Shown here: in pieces, positions 37,506-42,802 of the stretch
How the letters are laid out: each line of letters starts with the position of its first letter
How positions within the stretch are numbered: the first letter of the stretch is position 1
Source: a virus
IMG/VR virus record: IMGVR_UViG_3300030646_000021
Coordinates: 1 to 42,802 of that record
DNA length: 42,802 bases
Reading direction: 5' to 3' (one strand)
Position numbers and translations under genes: made by a program
The notes under the pieces: generated by a model
The model's input: the letters and a program-made list of their open reading frames with translations, nothing else
What the model was told of the DNA's origin: nothing
Database searches by the model: none

Positions 37506-39160
37506 TATCCGGGTGCCCCTGCCGCGTTCCGCGCGAGGTCAGCGTTGACGTGCTTCTGAGTACGCATGACGGAGCGCCCAGTTGCTTCGGGGTCCGAGCC
37601 GCCGGTGACGTGGATGTCGGTCTTCTGGTTGATCGAGACGCCGCGCGCCATCTTTTCATCGCCCAGGCGACGGTTCAGGAGCGTGGTGCTGATGGCGTCC
37701 GAGCCGCCGGGGTGGAATCCCCCCTTGCCATCGTGGTATCCACCGTATAGCTCGAACGCTCGGGCAGCTCCGTCCAAGTCCCCAGCACGAAGCTTCCGTA
37801 GCAATATGTGGGCACCGGCCAGGTTGCCCGAGTTGAACTGGTAATCCGTGAGGGCATCGCGCCATCCCTGAGAGAGATTCAGACCCTTCGTGAGCTTGGA
37901 AACTACACCACCCGCCGCAGCCAGGTCGCTCTGGAACAATGCGTTTGCCTGCTCCGTCGTCAGGCTGCCGAAATGCTCCCCCGGCTTGAGCTTGTGGCCG
38001 TAGCCAATCGAAGCAGCGCCGCCCTCTAGAGAGCCGTACAACCGATGACGAAGCCCTTCCTTACTCTTCAGCCAGGAGACGAAACCCATGGCGGCCGTTC
38101 CTTCAGCTTGCCAGCCAGCCTTGCTCGTAGCCGCATGGAACACGCTCGCGACGCTGTGGGCCTCCCCGAACTTCTGCATCTTGTCCAGCGCGCCCGACTT
38201 CTTCAGCACCCAGGCGATGCCAAGGGCCGCCAGTACGCCCACGACGATGGGGACGACGAAGGGAATGACCGCCGCGCCGCCAGCGCCGCCCTCCGCCAGC
38301 TCGCCAGCGGCCGCTCCGCCGCGCAGTCCGATCGAGGTGCCGATCTTTCGCAGTCCCCAGCCCGTGACCTTCTTCGCCGCCCACCCGCCGCCCAACAGTC
38401 CAGCCAGGCCACCGAAGGCAGTGAGGTTCGGATGAGTCGTCATCACCCCCGCCACCACCGTCATCCCGCGCACCAGCTTGTCGACCAGAGGAAGGAACTT
38501 CGAGCCGATGATCTCCTTCAGAATGTCGACGTCATCTTCGAGGGTGTTGAGGTTGCGCTCGAACTCCACCGCCCGCTTGGCGTCGTCGTCCGGGTTCAGC
38601 CCGGCTTTCCGCATCCGGGCCTCGTGGGCCTTCTGCGCTTTGTCGTACTCGGGGAGGTTGTTGAGGACTTGGTTGGTGGTGTCCGAATCGAGGCCGAACT
38701 GCCCGGCTATCTGGAGGGCCATGTACCGCGGCATCTTGGCGATGCGGTGATAAAGGGCGCTCTGGGTGCGGGACGTATCCTGCCCCGGCTTGATGCCCAG
38801 ACCGCCCAAGAGACCGTTCAGCCCGGGATTCGACCGGATTGCCCGCGCCATGTTCTGAAGGCCAGCCGCAGCCGCATCCCCGCTCACGCCGACCGCCCGC
38901 GCGGCGAACTCCACCGTCTGCAGGTTCCGGACGCTGGTGTTCATTTGCTGGCTGGCGTAGGCCATCTTAGAGAAGTTGTCAGCCATGCCGACGACGTACT
39001 TATCGACGGCGATGGAGACCAGCGCCACGCCCTCAGCGAAGCCGGCCAGCACCTTCTCGGTCTTCGCGATCGCCGTTTCCACGCGACGGAGCTGATTGTC
39101 GTCGACGTTGAAGCCGAGCTTGATCAGGTACTCTCGCAGAACGTTGGAGTTACTTGCCAT
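37505..39160 (-). CDS. Tail tape measure protein with lysozyme domain
   Basis: 551 residues. The N-terminal 250 are helical as in tape measures; a hydrophobic stretch (residues about 295-325) has membrane-like helices. Residues about 362-500 form a T4-type (GH24-like) lysozyme: the catalytic Glu in KSKEGLRHRLYG and the SIGYGHKLKPGE motif. The enzyme would open peptidoglycan as the tape measure is ejected. Short for a tape measure, predicting a short tail. Confidence 0.88.
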   Translation of the reverse strand: MASNSNVLREYLIKLGFNVDDNQLRRVETAIAKTEKVLAGFAEGVALVSIAVDKYVVGMADNFSKMAYASQQMNTSVRNLQTVEFAARAVGVSGDAAAAGLQNMARAIRSNPGLNGLLGGLGIKPGQDTSRTQSALYHRIAKMPRYMALQIAGQFGLDSDTTNQVLNNLPEYDKAQKAHEARMRKAGLNPDDDAKRAVEFERNLNTLEDDVDILKEIIGSKFLPLVDKLVRGMTVVAGVMTTHPNLTAFGGLAGLLGGGWAAKKVTGWGLRKIGTSIGLRGGAAAGELAEGGAGGAAVIPFVVPIVVGVLAALGIAWVLKKSGALDKMQKFGEAHSVASVFHAATSKAGWQAEGTAAMGFVSWLKSKEGLRHRLYGSLEGGAASIGYGHKLKPGEHFGSLTTEQANALFQSDLAAAGGVVSKLTKGLNLSQGWRDALTDYQFNSGNLAGAHILLRKLRAGDLDGAARAFELYGGYHDGKGGFHPGGSDAISTTLLNRRLGDEKMARGVSINQKTDIHVTGGSDPEATGRSVMRTQKHVNADLARNAAGAPG

Positions 39161-39799
39161 TTAGACTCCTCGGCATCAGCCGGTCTTGATTCTCAGAGCG
39201 CACGTCGAGCGCGTCGTTCATGCGAGCAATATCTTCAAGTGTAAGCGTGCCGTCTAGCAGGGACTCGTAGCGACACATCCCCTCCATCACGGGCCTCAGA
39301 AGGAAGTCGGTGCCGTCTCGAAGGTGAGCTAGTTTGACGCTGGAGCCGCCGCCCTTTAGACCTTCGGCAGCTCTGTAGGAAAAAAACCGCCAAGGTTCTC
39401 CGTGAGGACGTTGAAAGTGAGCTGCAGCGTCGTCGGGAGATCGAGGTCCTGAATCATGGTGACGCCGTTCGTCCGGATCCTCGCCGGCCCGGTAGGCTGC
39501 ACCACCCAGGCGACCTCAAGGCAGCGGTTGATCACGTACTCCGCGTCCTCGTCCTTCATCTCGTAGAGGGCTTCCGCTAGCTGGGGGAGCGACCGGATGA
39601 GCTTCTTCGCGGTTTCCTCCTCTGCTGTGGCAATCTCCTCAGCGGGTGCGTCCGGCTCTGGCTCTTTGCCACCGGTGAACAGTGGCAGGAGCGAGAGGAG
39701 CGAAGGACCAAGGCGACGGAGGACGTGCAACTGGGTAAACGTGGAAAGGCGGCCAATCTTATAGGCCGCCTTCCCGATGGTGATGTCTGTGAGTTCCAT
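39150..39799 (-). CDS. Tail assembly chaperone, -1 frameshift fusion
   Basis: If ribosomes slip -1 at the T7 run (39386-39380), translation continues in another frame for 76 codons to a TAA at 39150, giving about 216 residues. The extension (VKLAHLRDGTDFLLRPVMEG then MCRYESLLDGTLTLEDIARM) has normal composition but no good start codon of its own. This is the G/GT arrangement of lambda-type chaperones. The extension overlaps the tape measure start by 11 nt. Confidence 0.75.
39356..39799 (-). CDS. Tail assembly chaperone (unshifted form)
   Basis: 147 residues. Begins MELTDITIGKAAYKIGRL and has a helical, acidic middle; the size, position between tube and tape measure, and the slippery run near its end identify it as a tail assembly chaperone. 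It would coat the tape measure while the tail is built and not remain in the virion. Confidence 0.8.
   Translation of the reverse strand: MELTDITIGKAAYKIGRLSTFTQLHVLRRLGPSLLSLLPLFTGGKEPEPDAPAEEIATAEEETAKKLIRSLPQLAEALYEMKDEDAEYVINRCLEVAWVVQPTGPARIRTNGVTMIQDLDLPTTLQLTFNVLTENLGGFFPTELPKV
39380..39386 (-). promoter_or_regulatory. Slippery heptamer T TTT TTT
   Basis: In the zero frame the codons are GGT-TTT-TTT-CCT (codons 138-141), so both tRNAs can re-pair after a one-base backward slip. Seven codons later the zero frame ends at TAA. Confidence 0.75.
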
Positions 39800-39830
39800 G
39801 CCCCCAGTATCGAGGGGGTGTCAAGCTGGA

Positions 39831-40298
39831 TTACCCAACCGAAATGATTGCCCCACCCATGGTCAGGGTTGCGCGAATCGCATAGAACTCCCATTCGATG
39901 ATGTTGGCGTCCTTCGCCCACAGGTTTGAGGGCTGCTTACCGAACGCCACACCAGAGGCGGTCATTGCGTCGCCGGTGACTGGATTCGACAGGGCCAGGG
40001 TGTTCTGACCCCAGAGAAGCGAAGAGGACGATTGCACCGCGAGTGCCTGCTGGAGCGCGGCATTCGTGGGGCTGGCCTTGAGGAAGCGCGCCATGATGCG
40101 AGCCGCCCGGTTCTGGATGAGGGAGTGCATGCCAGAGCCGTCCGCGCCGATGGTCATGCGCGTCCGCTCGTCGAGAGCTTCGAAGCTGATGCCCTCTTCC
40201 GCAGAGCCGGATCCGGTGCCGAGGACGATCGAGCAGGACGGCCCAAGGAGAAGCCCCTGCACATCTGCGAAAGAATAAGCTGCGAAAATCGGTTCCAC
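39831..40298 (-). CDS. Tail tube protein (DUF3277)
   Basis: 155 residues. AYSFADVQGLLLGPSCSIVL, SAEEGISFEALDERTRMTIG and GMHSLIQNRAARIMARFLKA are the DUF3277 signature; the family forms the inner tube of contractile tails. Between sheath and chaperone, as expected. Confidence 0.9.
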   Translation of the reverse strand: MEPIFAAYSFADVQGLLLGPSCSIVLGTGSGSAEEGISFEALDERTRMTIGADGSGMHSLIQNRAARIMARFLKASPTNAALQQALAVQSSSSLLWGQNTLALSNPVTGDAMTASGVAFGKQPSNLWAKDANIIEWEFYAIRATLTMGGAIISVG

Positions 40299-40310
40299 GG
40301 GACTCTCCTT

Positions 40311-41828
40311 TTACGGCTGCAGCGTTACCAGCACGCTGGTGGTGTTGACTGCGCCAGCGCAATTACCTGCGATCTGGATGGGGACTCCGACGCGGGCTGC
40401 ACGCGGAACCTGAGACTGGCTGGCAATCGGCGGCCCATAGATGTAGTAGCCATCCTCCATGTAGGGCTCGCCACCCACGGTGTTCGGCTGAAGCGTGCCG
40501 AAGGGAGCGCCGTACCAGTAGCCAGGCGCGAGGAAGCCGTTGGCGACGAATTGCTGGCAGACCTGCGCGTAATTCGTGATGAACTTGTGGGTGCCCGCGT
40601 CGTCCTGAGCAACCTTCGTCCCGGCGGTGGCGGCGGTGTAGAGGGTATTGAAGCCCGCAGCCTGAAGCGAGACGGCGAACACGTCGGCGCCGATCACTGT
40701 GTCCACGAAGTTGTTCGTGACGCAGGTCGTACCGGGGAAGAAGATCGGAACGCCGTTGTCGATCTGCGCGTAGACGTTGCAGTTCTTCGACTGAAGGATC
40801 GCGAGCTGACCGGACGTGATGTTCTCGGCCACGAGGGTCGGCATCGTCTGGTAGGCCAGCGAGATCATCGTATTGGTGCCCGAATAGTTGAGGTACAGGA
40901 TGCGCGCGAGGGCGGAGATCACCCCGCAAGAGTTGGTCGAGGAGTAGCTGACCATGCTCTTGTTGCAGGAGGTCTTCGACATCGTGTACGCGAGGTCGGT
41001 GGTGGAGCTCGACAGAAGGCACGCCGGCTCCTGCGACGTCGCCCCATAGAAGTGCTTCCGAGTCGAACCGCTCTGGATGAAGCCTTGGACTGCGAGGTGG
41101 TCCGCATCTGCGGTGATGGCCGGGTTGGCGAACGCATACCACTGGCCGCCGAAGTTGGCGTCCATGCGGGTGGCGTTCTGGAGCGCCGTCTCGGCCGCAA
41201 GCCCAGCCGATGTGTACGCTCCGGGGAAGGAAGCCGCCAGGCCGAGCAGGGAGCTGATGTCCGTCTCGCCGCCGCCGGTCGGGGTTGTCGCGAAGCTGAC
41301 CGCGCTGGCTGCGCCCGTCGTTTCGCTCGTCAGCTCGAAGCGGGAATACACCTGATTCCAGACCACCGTTGCAACTCCAGCGAGCGCCGTGGCGATGAGC
41401 GCCGCGATGCCCGGCAGCGTGACAGCGCCGGTGAAGTTGATACCCGTGTGCTGCGTGACCGCGCCGCCGTTGACGGCCAGCCCAAAGGCTCCGTTGGCGA
41501 TGCCGGTGAAGTTCGAAAGAGCTTGCTGCGTGATGGAGAGGCCGCCGCCCAGGAGCTTCCCAGCCGTCGCGGATTCAGCCCAGCTCCCAATGAGGAGGCG
41601 GGGAGGAGTGGGAACCTGCGCGAAGTGGAGGAGGGCCGCCTGATACTCTAGGCCGCCGGTGCCCCAGTCACCAGCCACCGCCGCCGAGCTGGTATAGGTG
41701 CGGTAGCCCTGCGTCTGGTCGATCAGGGCGGTCGCGGTCACTACGAGGAGGTCGCTGGTGTCTTGACCCTGCCCGGCAGTCTGGGCCAGCGAGATCTGTA
41801 CGTCGATTAGAGTGCTCTCGTCGATCAT
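40311..41828 (-). CDS. Tail sheath protein (DUF3383)
   Basis: 505 residues. LIDVQISLAQTAGQGQDTSD at the start and the long beta-rich domains place it in DUF3383, the contractile sheath family of this phage type. The C-terminal segment (VPRAARVGVPIQIAGNCAGA) closes the fold. ATGA overlap with the preceding gene. Its presence shows the virion is a myovirus. Confidence 0.9.
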   Translation of the reverse strand: MIDESTLIDVQISLAQTAGQGQDTSDLLVVTATALIDQTQGYRTYTSSAAVAGDWGTGGLEYQAALLHFAQVPTPPRLLIGSWAESATAGKLLGGGLSITQQALSNFTGIANGAFGLAVNGGAVTQHTGINFTGAVTLPGIAALIATALAGVATVVWNQVYSRFELTSETTGAASAVSFATTPTGGGETDISSLLGLAASFPGAYTSAGLAAETALQNATRMDANFGGQWYAFANPAITADADHLAVQGFIQSGSTRKHFYGATSQEPACLLSSSTTDLAYTMSKTSCNKSMVSYSSTNSCGVISALARILYLNYSGTNTMISLAYQTMPTLVAENITSGQLAILQSKNCNVYAQIDNGVPIFFPGTTCVTNNFVDTVIGADVFAVSLQAAGFNTLYTAATAGTKVAQDDAGTHKFITNYAQVCQQFVANGFLAPGYWYGAPFGTLQPNTVGGEPYMEDGYYIYGPPIASQSQVPRAARVGVPIQIAGNCAGAVNTTSVLVTLQP

Positions 41829-42505
41829 GAATCCTCCTCGGTGCTACTCGTGATGGTCAGAACGTTGGTTACGGGCGGGGTGATGACGGTGAGCTCCGCC
41901 GATGCCAGGTCGAGTACCCGATACCGTAAGCATATCGCGCGACGCAAGTGCATCCGGAAGTCCAACCTGCGAACCCATACCTGCTTGATCAGCTCCGACA
42001 TCGGCTGAGGATCATCGACCGAAACGTAGCGGATGGAAGACTTTCCGAGCGCCTCCAGGTTCTGAGGAACCCGCACGTTGTTCCAGATCGAGGAGGCGGC
42101 CGTCTCGCAGAGCGGGCCGTAGATCGTGATGTCGACGCTGAACAGCTCGTTCGAATAGATGAAGTCGAACGCCGGTGCTGTGGTCTCGCCATTCCCGCCG
42201 AACTCGCTGGTGCCGAAGGGCTGGACTCCAAAGCCTCCGTCGCTGGCCTTGTCGCGAACGTGGTGCCTGAAGGCGTCCCAGTCCCGATTGCGGTTCTTCA
42301 CCCAGAACGCCAGCCAGGTCGTGCTGGTGTCCGGCTGCTCCGGGATGGGGTTCTGGTACTTCGGGCGGACGAGCGTGTCGTCGAGGCCGGTCAGCCCCAC
42401 GAAGAAGGGTTGGAGGACGTCTGCCAGGGCGTCATCGTCGAGGGGCGTCTCCTCCGAGAGAAGGTAGCCGCCGGTGCTGCTGTCGTTGATGGGGTTAGTA
42501 GCCAT
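41825..42505 (-). CDS. Neck/tail terminator protein (LIC_12616-like)
   Basis: 226 residues. ALADVLQPFFVGLTGLDDTL followed by VRPKYQNPIPEQPDTS matches the LIC_12616/gp12-like neck terminator family. The start at 42505 removes 30 residues of arginine-rich shadow; an 11-nt overlap with the upstream gene supports it. It probably stops tail-tube growth and joins the tail to the neck. Confidence 0.8.
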   Translation of the reverse strand: MATNPINDSSTGGYLLSEETPLDDDALADVLQPFFVGLTGLDDTLVRPKYQNPIPEQPDTSTTWLAFWVKNRNRDWDAFRHHVRDKASDGGFGVQPFGTSEFGGNGETTAPAFDFIYSNELFSVDITIYGPLCETAASSIWNNVRVPQNLEALGKSSIRYVSVDDPQPMSELIKQVWVRRLDFRMHLRRAICLRYRVLDLASAELTVITPPVTNVLTITSSTEEDS

Positions 42506-42802
42506 TCTTGCGCTCCAGCGGCAGATCCGCGACCTTCTGAGATGTGGCGGTGGCCTGAGTCCAGCCTTCGCCGAAGACGAGGTAATCCTCCACATCCGTC
42601 ACCTGCAGCTCGAGTCCCCGCCACAGAACCACGTCCGCGATGATCCCGTTGGCTTGCTTGCGGAGAGCGCACTTGGCGATGACGGTGTAGGTGCTGGTGG
42701 CGGTCACGGCGTCTTCCGTCTGGCTCTGCCCGTTCTTCCCCCCGGCGGCGCACACAACCCCGCGGACGCCCTTGAGGGTGACGGAGGTGGACTTCGACCG
42801 GC
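42495..42802 (-). CDS. Partial head-closure/connector protein
   Basis: Open to the right edge, so the N-terminus is missing; 102 codons are visible. The sequence is beta-rich (TSTYTVIAKCALRKQANGII) with WRGLELQVTDVEDYLVFGEG near the end, as in small head-tail connector proteins. Immediately precedes the neck terminator. The family is assigned by context only. Confidence 0.6.
   Translation of the reverse strand, partial: RSKSTSVTLKGVRGVVCAAGGKNGQSQTEDAVTATSTYTVIAKCALRKQANGIIADVVLWRGLELQVTDVEDYLVFGEGWTQATATSQKVADLPLERKNGY

Noticed and set aside
38045-39244. Plus-strand open frame (399 codons) opposite the tape measure
   Set aside because: Shadow of the tape measure; His/Arg/Leu-rich with no motif.
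40032-41651. Long plus-strand open frame (539 codons) opposite the sheath gene
   Set aside because: It is the antisense shadow of the DUF3383 gene in GC-rich DNA; its translation is Arg/Gly/Val-rich with no domain, while the minus strand matches a known family.
1-42802. CRISPR array, insertion sequence or attachment site
   Set aside because: No regularly spaced repeats, no transposase or integrase motifs and no terminal repeats were seen; the three 19-bp palindromes and the promoter repeats are too widely spaced.

Overview
The window is a 42.8 kb piece of a tailed-phage (Caudoviricetes) genome with a contractile, myovirus-type tail. Every gene I can support is on the minus strand, so transcription runs from the right edge to the left edge. 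No integrase, terminase, portal or capsid gene is visible; head genes probably lie beyond the right edge. The DNA is GC-rich. The host cannot be proven from sequence alone. The style of the secreted proteins (cleavage sites ending in A-Q, Ig-like segments after the signal peptide) makes me suspect an Acidobacteriota/Terriglobia-like host, which is an inference.

Right part (about 42.8 to 31.9 kb), virion assembly in transcription order: partial neck/connector protein, neck/tail-terminator protein, DUF3383 sheath, DUF3277 tube, tail assembly chaperone with a probable programmed -1 frameshift at a T7 slippery run, tape measure with a built-in lysozyme domain, Dit-like/LysM-type baseplate protein, baseplate plug, hub, gpV/Gp138-like spike, gp25/GPW wedge, gpJ-like wedge, DUF2612 protein, gp53-like fibre protein. 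Most genes touch by ATGA or TAATG overlaps, which fixes many starts.

Middle (31.9 to 21 kb): a microprotein, then four large proteins at the host-recognition position. They are a carbohydrate-binding-like fibre, a repetitive fibre, an SGNH esterase/lectin-like protein and a heparinase II/III-like lyase. All four begin with what look like Sec signal peptides and carry many paired cysteines, which is unexpected for phage tail parts. Next come lysis-type genes: two or three small membrane proteins (holin/spanin candidates), a SleB-type cell wall hydrolase, a membrane-anchored protein and an unknown protein. A rho-independent terminator closes this region near 20.87 kb.

Left part (20.9 kb to 1): many small, tightly overlapping early/accessory genes. 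They include a DUF932 protein, RNase HI, a KH-domain protein, a WGR-type DNA ligase fused to an HNH nuclease, a Sak4/RecA-like ATPase, a replication initiator-like protein with iteron-like repeats inside its gene, a helicase-loader-like protein, a Fis-type HTH protein and a Gp37/Gp68 (DUF5131) protein. Six HNH nuclease domains and a dozen tiny Cys-rich or single-TM proteins are present. Seven copies of one promoter type (TTGACt, 16-17 bp, TAGTAT) punctuate this region. One of them precedes a 136-nt leader that contains a tRNA-like fold. Two copies, plus an unrelated eighth promoter, sit so close to the start codon that the mRNAs should be leaderless or nearly so.
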